From Coemansia sp. RSA 1804 (taxonomy: Eukaryota > Kickxellomycota > Kickxellomycetes > Kickxellales > Kickxellaceae): a DNA stretch of 64,000 bases. A program made the translations under genes and the position numbers. Shown one piece after another: positions 28,606-39,469 of this stretch (positions within the stretch are counted from its first letter, which is position 1; every line of letters begins with the position of its first letter). A model generated the notes under the pieces. The model ran no database searches. It was not told the DNA's origin and saw only the letters and a list, made by a program, of their open reading frames with translations. The DNA is taken from assembly GCA_027578815.1 (NCBI GenBank), contig JANBTH010000001.1:186001-250000 (forward strand), read 5' to 3'.

Positions 28606-29676
28606 ATGGCAGGGGATACCGCCGCAGTAATGGATTTTACTCTGGACCGCGTGCCAGTGGCCGAGGAAACCCAAAGACTCGAAACGCAACTGGTGTACAC
28701 GGCAAGCGTCGCGGCAAAACAGGTCTCGCGGGTTCTTCAGTTTGCAGCCAAACGGCTTCCCAAGCTTGAGGGGATTGAGCACGTCAAGCGGGTGAAGCGA
28801 ATTTCAGCGGATACAGAGGGCCGTCGCCGTGATTCCGAGTTGCTACAGGTGGTTCTCTGCCAATGCAACAAGATCACCCGCGCACAACTGGATGCCACGG
28901 TAGAGGCAGACACGGAGCTGCAGATGCCAGCGGCAAAGGAGGAGGAGGAGGGAGATGGGCCACTGCGGATCACGACGCACAGGGTTCCTAGTACCGCGCC
29001 ATGCACGCACGCGCAGTTCGACGAGTGGCGGGCATTATGGCCAGTCGCATATCGTCCGCTATCACAGCTAAAGCCCCCCGTGTTTGGTGCACAGGAGCGC
29101 GCGTACGTGTGTAGGAATCTGGAGCTGGTTGTGCGGATGTGCGAGGGATCTCGGATCCTTGGTATCCGGTGTGCCGAGTTCGTGGTTGTGGCTAGCCCGG
29201 TGACGCAGACCGCCATGGCCAAGTCTGCTGATCGGGCCGCTGTGGACCGCCATCCGCTGAGACACGCGGTTATGTGCTGTATCGCCATTGTAGCGGAGAC
29301 TGAAACAAAGAAAGCATTGGCATGTTGTGATGAGGATGTAGAAGAAAAGACCCAGCCGAGCGACGCTGCTACAACCGCCGCTGATCCGTTGTCTTCTCTG
29401 GTCCCAGCCAAGCGAAGCGCATCCTCCGCAGTATCAAACAATGAAGACGCCTTAAGTTCCTCGGGCGGAGGATACCTGTGCGAGGGGCTCGACGTCTTTG
29501 CCTCCAGAGAACCGTGCACAATGTGCTGCATGGCACTCGTGCACTCGCGGATCGGACGACTGTTCTTCATTGAGCCTAGGAAGGAGGACGGCGGGATTTC
29601 GTACCACTCGATCCATTCGCTCAAGGCCCTGAACCACCATTTCACAGCATTCCAGTGCACGCAGACAAAACAATAG
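28606..29676 (+). CDS. TAD3: tRNA adenosine deaminase subunit TAD3 (ADAT3)
   Basis: 356 aa. This is the non-catalytic partner of Tad2 in the enzyme that makes inosine at tRNA position 34. The deaminase domain is C-terminal: H220-A-V222 in HPLRHAVM, and P303-C304-x2-C307 in ASREPCTMCCMALVHSRIGR. In catalytic cytidine-deaminase-like subunits the motif is HAE; the valine in place of the proton-shuttling glutamate is the Tad3 hallmark. The N-terminal 170 residues form the Tad3-type tRNA-binding region, with HVKRVKRI and RALWPVAYRP. A low-complexity insert lies at about 240-288. One exon. Convergent with the OSH1-like gene, with about 175 bases between the stops. Confidence 0.93.
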   Translation: MAGDTAAVMDFTLDRVPVAEETQRLETQLVYTASVAAKQVSRVLQFAAKRLPKLEGIEHVKRVKRISADTEGRRRDSELLQVVLCQCNKITRAQLDATVEADTELQMPAAKEEEEGDGPLRITTHRVPSTAPCTHAQFDEWRALWPVAYRPLSQLKPPVFGAQERAYVCRNLELVVRMCEGSRILGIRCAEFVVVASPVTQTAMAKSADRAAVDRHPLRHAVMCCIAIVAETETKKALACCDEDVEEKTQPSDAATTAADPLSSLVPAKRSASSAVSNNEDALSSSGGGYLCEGLDVFASREPCTMCCMALVHSRIGRLFFIEPRKEDGGISYHSIHSLKALNHHFTAFQCTQTKQ

Positions 29677-29851
29677 GTGTTAAATAGACGACGCTTCTGT
29701 TGACTTTGCAAAATGCTAATGTGATGAAGGCTTATAAAAATGGTAAAAAGTATAATATGTTTATCAGAGACAGAAACATTAGTCTAAAAGCAAAAGCTAG
29801 TTATAAAAAATGTATGTAAAAAAACACATGGTAAAAACTGGTAGGATATCA

Positions 29852-32800
29852 TTAGAAGATATCGTCAACACCCTCCCAATGGCCAATAGACTCTGTGTGC
29901 TTCCCGCCAGAAGCAGCGGCCTTTCCTCCTTTACTGTTATCGCCCTTGCCGCCAGCAGCAGCAGCAGCCATGTTAGCTTTAACACCACTGGCAGCAGCCT
30001 CCCTATCCGCCCAGTAATCACCACCGAAGCACCAGTACGACTCGCCTGAATCCTCGTCGTAGGTCTTTGTGAACCAGCGCGGTTTCCAGGCAGGCAGTTC
30101 GCCCTGCTCGCGTCTGCGACGAGTGGCACGCTGCTTGTTCTCGAGACGGGACTTTTCCTGGTCAGCAAGCTCGTACTCGCCGGTCTCCATTGCGCGCTGG
30201 TCGGGACGGAAGCGCGAGTCCGTTGGGCACAGGAACGGCTCGAGCTCCGGTGGACGGTCGTTAAGTGTCATCGCATAGGTTGTCAGGTTGTAGTTGTTGT
30301 TTCCGGTTGGACGGTCGTTGACTCGCCACAGAACAAACGGCTTCTGCGGAACCTCGATTGTGTTGGTTGCGGAGTACCGGACGGCATCGCCTGCGTTGTC
30401 AGAGTCGTCCATCGTGGCTGGGCGCTCTATCATCTCGGCCTCCTGGCCGGCTCCAGACGTTGACGATCGTCCGCCGCTCTTGCCGACGGGCTTGGCCACC
30501 AGCTTGGAAGTCCAGTCGCCGCCAATCTCGTAGACAAGGCCGCCGCGTCTGTTGCGTGCCTCGCCAGTGACCTTGAACTTGTTCTTGCCCATCCAGTTGG
30601 ACTGCACAAACGTGATCTTGGTGACATCGCCGGTGCGGTGGTTAATAACATCGAGATCGCCCACATGCTCGATCCAGAAGTTGGCCAACATGATTCCGTT
30701 GACGTTGGTGGTCAGCTTGTTCCACGTGTAGTGCTCGATGAAATAGCCTTCTTCGTGGTTAATCTTCGGCTCCTGCCGCGCCTTGCCAGCACTGCGCTCC
30801 TCATCGCGCTCCAGGAACGCCAGCGGCAACTTCAGCTCCACGTGGCAGACGCCCGTTGGCACAACAGTCAATGACCCGCCGTTGAACTTGGACTTGATGT
30901 TAGTGTCGGCATGATACACGTAGTTCTTGCCTTCGACCCAGCATGCCGAGATCGGCGGGTGATGCTCCACTTGCTCCGACAGCGCCCTGTACTTCTTGTC
31001 TCTGCGCACATACTCGTATGTCTCGCCAAGCAGTGGGTTGAACGGCTTCGCAATGCGCCCAAACGTCGACGCATAGTTGCTCATTGCAAACCCAGCCACA
31101 AACAATGTGCGGTCCTCACTCCGCGGCAGCAGCGTCGCTATCTCAAGCAGATCGCAGTACTCCATGTCTTCGGTAAACCGCTGCAGGAACGACGTGGGCT
31201 CGTTGAAGAACACGGGTACCGAGATCTTGGACAGATCCTTCCCAATCGCCCCCTTGATGATCGACCACAGATTAAGTGACGGGCCGCCCTTCGTGATCGC
31301 AGGAAGAGTTGTGCGGATGTTCACTGGCACCGGATACCCGCTGATTGCTGTCAGGTCCTTTGTGGCCGGTGCCGCCAACTCCTCGGCCGCCGTCGACCCC
31401 TCCATCGCCACGCTGCTGCGCTCAGACTCTGCCTTATCGCCTTTGCCTTCCTCCTTATTGACAGGCGTGGCGCTGGCTGTCTCTGCCGTGGCACTGCGGT
31501 CGCGCCGCACAGACGTCGCCGAGCTCTGCACACCGCTGTTGCTCCGTGACACAACACTGGCGACTGCGTCAAAGAACTCGTCCGTGGCATCTGCAAAGTC
31601 AGACTCATCATCCTCGTCTGACTCAATGTCCTCGTCACCGCGTGGCGCCAGAACATCGGCACCAGCAGTGGCCGAAGATGGATTCTTGTCGCCGCTAATT
31701 GACAAGTCCTGCATTCCGCGTGCCAATCCGTTTGCCGATGCACACGTTGACGCAGCAACCAGTGCTGGCGGAGCGGCTGGCGACTGAGAACCAGGCGCCG
31801 TTATACTGCCGGTTGTTTCCGGAATTGGCTGCCTGCTCTTACGCATCTGCTGCCGCATCGACTCTGCCATGTTCTGGGAGCTAACAACCGCGGTGCGCAG
31901 ACTGTCGGCCAGCATGGTGATCCGCTCCTGCTCCTTCCGTAGCCTTTTCTGCCACCCAACCTGCGTGTCGCGGTAACTGCGTTCCAGCCCATTAAGGAAC
32001 ACTTTGGACTGTTCTGTGGACTGAGTGGCAATGTCCATGTACTTTTCAAGCTCCTCGGCATCCACCGTTTTCCCGTCATTTCCTTTTGCCCGCGACCTTG
32101 AAAGCCCATCGAGTAAACGGTCGTGGATAAAGAGCTGTGCCCGCAGGTCCGACAGTGCAGAGAAGAACGTGTCCCGGGCAATGTACAGTACATCATCGCT
32201 CTCGTTGCTCATAATACTGGTGGCTTCGTCTGATTCATGAGGATCGCTGCTTCCCGATCGATTGCTTGTTCCAGTGAGAACAGTGCCTTCTGTGCTGCCT
32301 GGAGCAGCCGCTGTTCCTGGGTATGGTGAGTAGCTGGCTCCCCGACTCGCGATGTCTACGGCTGGGACAGTGATGCTGCCGGCCCCCGGAGAAAGAGGAC
32401 CTACATCGCTCGCTGCAGAGCTCTTCTGCCGCTGATGTTGCTGAGCTACTGGCTGGGCAGATGCAGAGTCCTGGGCCCTTGCTCTGAGAAGACTGCTTGT
32501 GCGTGCACGGTTCTGGGCTCCATCGCCTGTCCGAGCAGTGCTTGCCAAAGACGCGCTATCGACAGCCTCCGCCTTTTGCACTTTACCACCAGCAGTAGCA
32601 GCAGAGGTAGATGCAGGCTCAGCGCCATCCTCCTCAACCAGACGCTTTTTGTGGTTCTCCAGCGCCCACTGCTTTGAAACATTCAACAGATGCACCCACT
32701 GCTTCGCAACAGCCGGGGTACTTGCCTTCAGACGATACTTTATAGACCCCTTGCCATGGACCTCAAACTGCGTCTTCTCTTTGGCCAGCATAATCTTTGC

Positions 32801-33956
32801 AATACGCAGATTAATAGCGCCCCTGCACGAGCTGTCGGCATCGGCCTTGTTCTTGTAATACGAAAGCACGCCGTCCTCAAGTTCACACCACCTGGTCTTC
32901 CAGCCGCCAGCGTAGTTGGTCCACTTGTGCAGCTCACCGCTGAATTTGGGCGCCTTGCCCGAGAGCGCCGTACGAGCGTTGCCCATGGGGGCCTGGGTGA
33001 GCAATTCGCGCATCTGGTGCGACGTCGCGTACTTCTCTGCCAACTGGCCGTTAGCGTCGCGAGCAAACACATCGACACCTTCAGTAACCGCCCACTTGGC
33101 CAGCGCAACCATGTTGTGCCGCACCGCAAGATGCAGAAGCGTGCCGCCGGTGTCGGAGTCGCGGGCCGCCAGGTTGATCCGGGACGCCTCTGACGGGGAG
33201 GCCAGCAGCGCATCGACTGCGTGGGAATCGTCGTTGCGCACGAGTCCAAACAGTCTGAACGTGGCCTCGTACACAACCTCGGACCGATGGTCCTGAATCA
33301 CTGCAGCAACGTCAGGCTCCGTCGTGTACGCAAGCGCATCATGGCCCTGCGCATCCAGCAGCATATCGTCGGCCCCGTGTCTCAGAAGCAGCTTCACCAC
33401 GTCCCTGCGCGACGCCTTGGCCGCCAAATGCAGGGCCGTCATTCCCTGCGAGTCCGGCGCATTGATCGGCACAATTGGGTCCTTGCAATCTAGAATTGCA
33501 TGTATCACGTCCTTGCGCGGACACTGCACCGCAAAATGCAACGGCGTGCACGACGATATCAGCTGGTCCTTGTTGTCGTTGCCTCCTGCGCCTCCTCCTC
33601 CCGCGCCCATGTGCGCATTGTACTCGGCCATCCACGGTGGCACTATTCCCCGCACCCGCTCAAGGTCGCCCTTTGTGAATATCTCCAGTGCATCGAGATA
33701 CTGAACACCTACACCAAAGAAAAATAAAATTAACACCGCCCATCCAGCAGTTGACGCTTGCAGTGTATGCAGTCTTTAGAATTAAGTGTATGCTAGTTGG
33801 CGGTTTTGAGCCTTTTTGAACAATAGCCCGCATCAACTCCTTGGAATAACAAAGACTAATATGAAAAGAGAAAGCTGGCTTTTGTGAAGTGCTTCTCACA
33901 AAGCGGACTTTGTAACAGTGGCTGTACCTCCCGTCGTTCTTACCTTTTGCAGACAT
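29852..33956 (-). CDS. OSH1: Oxysterol-binding protein, ankyrin-PH-ORD (OSH1/OSH2-like)
   Basis: 1289 aa after splicing. Exon 1 is 33956-33944 (MSAK plus one base), intron 33943-33709 (GTAAGA...GTGTAG, 235 b), exon 2 33708-29852; the junction codes Gly. Without the intron the frame has no ATG near the conserved start. Domains: ankyrin repeats about 55-235, PH domain 262-354, helical or coiled part 515-630, an FFAT-like motif EFFDAVA at 715-721 after an acidic tract, and the ORD from about 815. The ORD signature reads EQVEHHPP at 916-923 (family: EQVSHHPP), keeping the PI4P-binding His pair. The family moves sterol or PI4P at ER contact sites. FFAT would bind the ER VAP protein and PH would bind Golgi or plasma-membrane phosphoinositides. 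The N-terminal splice is my inference from signals and phase. Confidence 0.9.
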
Positions 33957-34762
33957 CGTTTTTTTCCTTTTAGTTTAGCTAAGCGCTACGACGGCCTCCA
34001 CGTATTACTAAGCGTAGTTAAATACAAGTTCTTTGTTGGCTTTCGAATTAATTGGCAATAATTGTAGAAGAGAAAAAAAGGATTATAGAATGAAAAAACA
34101 GTAAAGAATAGGAAAGAGAAAAGGAAACTCTGACATCTCGTGTGGTAAGCATGCTCTATTTGACCATTTTCCACAACAGTGAAACAGATGAAACCTGATT
34201 TCTTTTTTTTTCGTTGTGAGAACGGTATAGTGAAGTGACGTCTCCCCCTCCTTATTTTTAGGCTGCGAGCCAGCCTGCCTGCCAGCAAAAAAAATAAAAG
34301 CTCATGTGGCTTTTTTTTCACGTTGACTTTCTGGTTTTCTTTTCTTTTTCCCATCCTTCCTTGTAAAAGGGGAGGAAGACTTGCGTTTTTCATTCGTCCA
34401 TCGTACTGGCAAATAGAAACAAAAAAAGCTCTTGGAAGAGAGGCGCTACAATGTTGAGGATGGTGCCAGAAATAAGCGACGGAGAGAAAAAGGGGGTGAG
34501 AATGAGATGAGGTAATGGATGACGACGACGGGTTAGGTTGCTCTTTGCTCATAAACCAGTTTCCATGGTCTCTGCAGCCAAATAAAGCCCAATCTCAACC
34601 AAGCCAAGCCAAGCAAACCATTCCCGCATGAAACGAGGGAACAAAGCCGACACATTGCCCCTCCTTTCGTTCGCACGTTGGTGGCCAGAGAGCAAAATAG
34701 ACGGACGGTTTAGAAGAAGAAAGAGTTGAAGAAAAAAATAGAATAGGGATAAAAAAGAGTAT
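33957..34762. other. Intergenic, 806 b
   Basis: Promoter and 5' UTR of the OSH1-like gene and 3' UTR of CYT1. A/G- and T-rich tracts. No gene supported. Confidence 0.5.
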
Positions 34763-35986
34763 CTAGTTCTTTGGAGGCGTGGGCTTGTTCCAGTTCTTTG
34801 GTGGATTGAAGACGATCTTGCGGGTCTTCAGAGTCTGCCACCTGTTCCTCTTCGCCCACAGGGCAATAGCCGTGAGCGTCGAGAAGATGAGGAGCGCCTT
34901 GACGCCAATCTTCTTGCGGTCATCGAGTTCAGGCTCAGCGGCCCAGTTGAGGAAAGTGACAACGTCCTTGGCAATCTGCGAAGCAGTGTTGGGCGTGCCG
35001 TCTTCAAACTCAACAACACCATCAAAGATATTCTGCGCCATCGCAATAGCACCACCAGGGAAGTACGGGTTATAGTTGAGGCCCTCGCGGACTTCCACGC
35101 CGGCTGGCGGGTCGCAGTACCCGGTGAGCAGCGAGTAGATGTAATCGACACCGCCGTGACGGGCCTTGGTGATCAGCGACAGATCAGGCGGCAACGCGCC
35201 AGCATTAGCCGCACGCGCAGCCTCCTCGTTCGCATAGGGCGCCGGAATCGGGTCTGTCAGCTTACCGGGACGCATGAACATATCGCCCGTATCGTTGGGT
35301 CCATCCTTGTACTCGAACTCAGCCGCCATGTCGCGTGCTTCCTCCTCAGTGTACGCAACGCCAACCAGGTTGCGCCAGTAGATCAGGTCAAGCGAGTGGC
35401 ACGCCGAACACACCTCCTTGAATACCTGGAACCCGCGACGGATGCTCGCGTGGTCGAATGTTCCAAGAAAGTTCTTCTGTGGGAATGGGTGGTCAGCTGG
35501 ATGGAGTCCGTCGGCCTCCATGTTGGCGTGCGCTGCGTTCTTGTCCAGGTAGTACAGCCCAGCTCCTGATCCGATTGCCGTGGCAACCGAGAGCCCGAGA
35601 AGTGCGTTGTGCCCCGTTGTCTACAAACAAGCGTTGGAAAACACGCATGGCAAAAGAAAAACATAAAAGATCCTATGTTAGCTTTACGATCTGGTGCCTT
35701 GTTCTGTTCAGATAAGTCTCCTGCTACTGACTAATGGCTTAAGCAACAGAACTCTACCGTTCCCTCTCCTTGCTAGCGGACTTACCTTGGCGTTGTTAGT
35801 CTGACCAGTGGACGCAAAGCGCTATCTTCTTCAATCGCAATTATAAAAGAGAAAGTGAATAAATTAGTAACTCGATTCAGCATCGTCTTGTGCTCTATCT
35901 AATCCAACTAGCCCTATAAAAGACGTTACCTTTGAGGCACCCCTGGTGGTCTGCTTAAGCGAATTGAAGGCGATACGTGAGAACAT
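34763..35986 (-). CDS. CYT1: Cytochrome c1, mitochondrial complex III haem subunit
   Basis: 316 aa from three exons: 35986-35930 (19 codons, MFSRIAFNSLKQ...), 35822-35787 (12 codons, RFASTGQTNNAK) and 35620-34763. Introns are 107 b (GTAACG...TAG) and 166 b (GTAAGT...TAG), both phase 0. The N-terminus is a basic, Ser-rich mitochondrial presequence followed by the hydrophobic sorting stretch ALLGLSVATAIGSGAGLYYL. Haem attachment is C102-S-A-C105-H106. The axial Met lies in PYFPGGAIAMAQ. The C-terminal anchor is VKALLIFSTLTAIALWAKRN. It carries electrons from the Rieske protein to cytochrome c in the inner membrane. Length is close to yeast Cyt1 (309). The first 64 residues are recovered only by splicing. 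Confidence 0.93.
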
Positions 35987-37521
35987 CTTGTGTGTGCGAT
36001 TCTGGTGTGAAATTTAAGGACTCTCGACACGAAGGTATAACAATTTCCTTAGTTTCCAATGTAAACAAAAAACACCTTCGTCGACCCTAACAGCCTTTTA
36101 CAAGAACAAAAAGGATAAATCTGTTTAGACTATAGAATCACAAAGGAAGGAGGGGGAGGAGGAAGAGAAGATAGAATGTGGTTTAATAGGCAAGCAGAAA
36201 AACTAAAGTGCAAATCTCAAATCTACCCGACAACAATCTCTAAACTCTTCAGCTCTTTTTTCTATCTTTTATGATGACAAGTGAAAAATGGTGCCTTCTT
36301 TGCCGCTTATCTTTTTGAAAACCAAAGATGAATGATTAGATTGTATCCAGATCTCTAGATGTTTGATCAGCGAGTGGTAATTGGATCTAATCACACATTT
36401 GCACTTTTCGATTTTAGAGATTCTTATCCACAAGACAAGAACAGAAGAGTGCTTGTTTTTGCCAGTCAGAACACGCACTACAACGCAGCTAAAAAAGTGT
36501 TGTTGCGCCCATGGCGATGCGGCCATAGTTGTCTTTATTTTCCCAGAGTTAAACTTACAGACATAATATTCTCTATACCTACCATACAACAGCACTTGCG
36601 TGCATTGTCAACAGGAAAACCACATTTTTGTTACTATTTCTAACAAGAGCCTTTTTTGCTTATTTAATATGACTGTCAGCTTTTTTCATACAGAAGAATA
36701 TGCAATAAATTCCACCCTTGCACATTTGCATTTATAGAAACATGCCTCCATTAGATGTGAAGATAATACTTCGCTCAGATACTAAATATAAAATTGTCTG
36801 TTATACTGTAGAAAATCTACGTCTTTTCTGACGTTAAAACTCATAATACTTTAAACACTGCTTTGAGTTTGCATTTTAGATACGATATGTGAGCTGCCGT
36901 GTGTCAGTGTACTAGAAAACAGTGATGACACATAGTGGGGGTATTCAGATACCTTTTTGAGTGTTGGCATCATCCCCAATAAGCAATTCATTCATTACAT
37001 GTATTACATATGTCCAGTTGAATATAATGCAAAGTGGGCAATGCTGTAGTCGAGGTTTATTATTAAAGACTCATTTAATAATGCGTTTCTATTTTTATTT
37101 GAAACCCGTAGATTAGTCATTCAACTTTGGGTACTCTTAAGAAAAAAGTATGTTGCCTTTAAGTTAACAATAAAAATAACTTGCTTGCTGTTTATTAATC
37201 ATGTCTCACATTAAATAAAATGATGAATTTTGATGTCATCTGAATAAGAAGGCCACAAAGTCTCTAATCCATTTTGAATATGCATTATTATTTATATTCT
37301 GCGTTTGTGCTCTCATAGAGTATCTGGTTATGTCACTATGTGCTTTTCAGATAGAGATGGGAATATCAATTTTTATAACTTTAAAAATGCGGTGAGGTTA
37401 AATTTTTTTGACATAATATATGCGGATGTGGCCATATATGGCCAACCACCATCACAATTTATTCTTCAGATTACACTCCATTTTTTCCTTATTTTCTATT
37501 AGTATTAAATATTTAACAAGA
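35987..37521. other. Intergenic, 1.5 kb, AT-rich
   Basis: CYT1 promoter on the left, then increasingly AT-rich sequence with only short chance ORFs. No RNA gene, no Cys-rich family member and no repeat found. Confidence 0.5.
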
Positions 37522-37923
37522 ATGTCTACTAAATGGAAAGATAAAGACATATTAAAGGCAGGGGAAGCAATCTTTGGCAGGGCTAAAAATTGTGACGAAT
37601 GGAAGCCACTCGATGATTCAAATGAAAATAAGAAATGGATTAAAGAAAATAAAGGCAGGCCCGGCTATAGGGAGCATGATAGCGAACATCAGTATAACCT
37701 CTTTAAACTTCCTTATAAGCGGCTTCCACCAATGGAGAAAAGAAAATATAACAATACAGGAATGATATTTGTAGAGATAATTATAAAAAGGCGTCCAGGA
37801 ATCTCTGTTAGTGACGCAATAAAAGAATTGGAAAACAAAGATAAAAGTGGTTTAGCCGCTATTAAATCTGCTGTTAAATCCGTTTCAAATAGTATTCGCA
37901 CAGTGATTAACTCTCTTAGATAA
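37522..37923 (+). CDS. Orphan 133-aa basic protein in AT-rich island
   Basis: 133 aa from ATG at 37522 (MSTKWKDKDILKAGEAIFG). The frame is also open 34 codons upstream, but that part is Phe/Ser/His-rich and looks like leader sequence. The protein is charged (many Lys, Glu and Asp) with a Pro-containing basic centre (KLPYKRLPPMEKRKY), a short hydrophobic strand (MIFVEIIIKRRPG) and an amphipathic C-terminal helix (SAVKSVSNSIRTVINSLR). No signal peptide or cysteine framework. Not recognised. A plausible lineage-specific gene given the length of an open, normal-complexity frame in AT-rich DNA. Single copy here. Confidence 0.5.
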   Translation: MSTKWKDKDILKAGEAIFGRAKNCDEWKPLDDSNENKKWIKENKGRPGYREHDSEHQYNLFKLPYKRLPPMEKRKYNNTGMIFVEIIIKRRPGISVSDAIKELENKDKSGLAAIKSAVKSVSNSIRTVINSLR

Positions 37924-39469
37924 ATAGCATGTGTTGACTATTCTGAAGGAAATATAAGTCAATTATTATTTGCATCTCCTATGCCCCTTTCATACTCGCC
38001 GGTATACTGTTGCGCATGAATCTACTGCCTTTGATATCTTCATGTGAACCAGTCGTAAATACATCAATATGTTGCTCAGAGCAATGAGTGAAGACCTGAG
38101 ATCAGCGACTGATATTAATCAGCTCTGATAATGATACGCGACTCTGCACAATGAGTAATAATCCGAGATCGGTGTCTGACACTTAGCATCCCTAAAAAGG
38201 ATAATAAGAATGTTATAAGCTGTATCGGACAATGAGCGCCAACGTATAAAAGCCGCGGCTTGCCCTGAATAGTAGTTTTCATAGGTTTCCTTATAGTAAA
38301 CAACATACTTTTTTTATTCCACTTGAAATCCCATTGAAACATATATTTAGCGTAAAATAAGAGCATGTGAGTCTATAAAACAAGCTAAAAATATCTCTAT
38401 TTGAAACAAAGCGTTCCAAATGTTTTTATATGACCTCCCAGACCCTGTACTGCTAGATGCACAGACTTGGTGTTTATCCGGAAGTCCGTCCTTGCGTCCT
38501 GATAACCCAGACCTATTTAACAGTATTAAATCTCTAACGTCTAAAGAAGCCCTATATTCTATTTGCTACATGTCAGCAACGTTTGTAAGAAAAAAGTGAA
38601 CACATCAACCTCGCTCTTGCACAGACTCTTTATTTAAGACTGTGGCGAGTATATCAAGGAGCTGTATGTTAAGTGAATGTACTTTTTAACAAAAAAAACA
38701 GAACCCGTGAAAGACTTGCGGGAGATCCTTCATTTCCTTGGGATTGTATGCATATAAAGTCCACAGTGATATGTGTGCATAAAATTACAAAGCACTGTGT
38801 TTTTGCATAGAAATCCGCAAGACAGAAGCAGAAGAGTATCTCAACAGTAAAAGAACAGGCATTTAAAATGCACTGGCATAGTTGTTGAAATCCATTAAAC
38901 TTTCTAACACTAAATATGCAATTGTTTTTTCTGTGCTTCATTTTCTTCCATGTCATGCTTGTCTTTTCCAATGCTAAACTAACAACCAAACAATCCGTCA
39001 AAACAACCTGTCTCTCAAAACGCAAACAACTAATACAATTTTTTATTTAACTTCTTTTAACATTATAAGCAATAACGACGCCTATACACAACGCAAACGC
39101 ATTGCACTCCGTCATCCTAATTAAGAACAGTGCCTCGTTGAATATCATCTTCATGTGTTTCAGCTTAAATGTTTCTAGTCATTATTCCACTCAACTACAA
39201 AAGGCTTACTCAATGTGATCTTGATCAAAATTGCACACAATTTCATTACGTATAAAATAGCCTAGAGCCGCAGCAAGATTATAGTATAACTAATAAAAAT
39301 AATAATTTCTGGCTGTTTAGGCTGTGCATAAAAAAGCATTAGACCTCTTAAAATATTATGCTCTTTTCTTTTACCTGTCTTTTATTGAATTATCCTCTTT
39401 TGTTTTTTGAACACTCTAGTATCCTCGATATCTCAACTTCTACTTAATCTATTTAAACCATCGTAGAGA
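37924..39469. other. Intergenic, 1.5 kb, AT-rich, with one possible small gene
   Basis: Contains a diverged direct repeat (GAGCAATGAGTGAAGACCTG... at about 38080 and CACAATGAGTAATAATCCGA... at about 38148) and a TATAAAAG box at 38245. The candidate spliced frame at 38420 follows and is listed separately. The right end is the promoter of the acyltransferase. Confidence 0.4.
38420..38669 (+). CDS. Candidate small spliced gene (low confidence)
   Basis: ATG at 38420 opens 59 codons (MFLYDLPDPVLLDAQTWCLS..., ...EALYSICYMSATF) of normal complexity and relatively high GC. After the codons ACG-TTT comes GTAAGA, a good donor. A 40-base intron ending TTGCACAG would join in phase 0 to TLYLRLWRVYQGAVC and a stop at about 38669. 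A TATAAAAG box lies 175 bases upstream. The protein is not recognised; it may be a fragment of a larger lost gene. Without transcript data the splice is only a suggestion, because the intron would be very short. Confidence 0.25.

Noticed and set aside
28737..29711. 324-codon ORF antisense to TAD3
   Set aside because: A shadow frame of a GC-rich gene. The plus-strand frame carries the complete Tad3 motifs.
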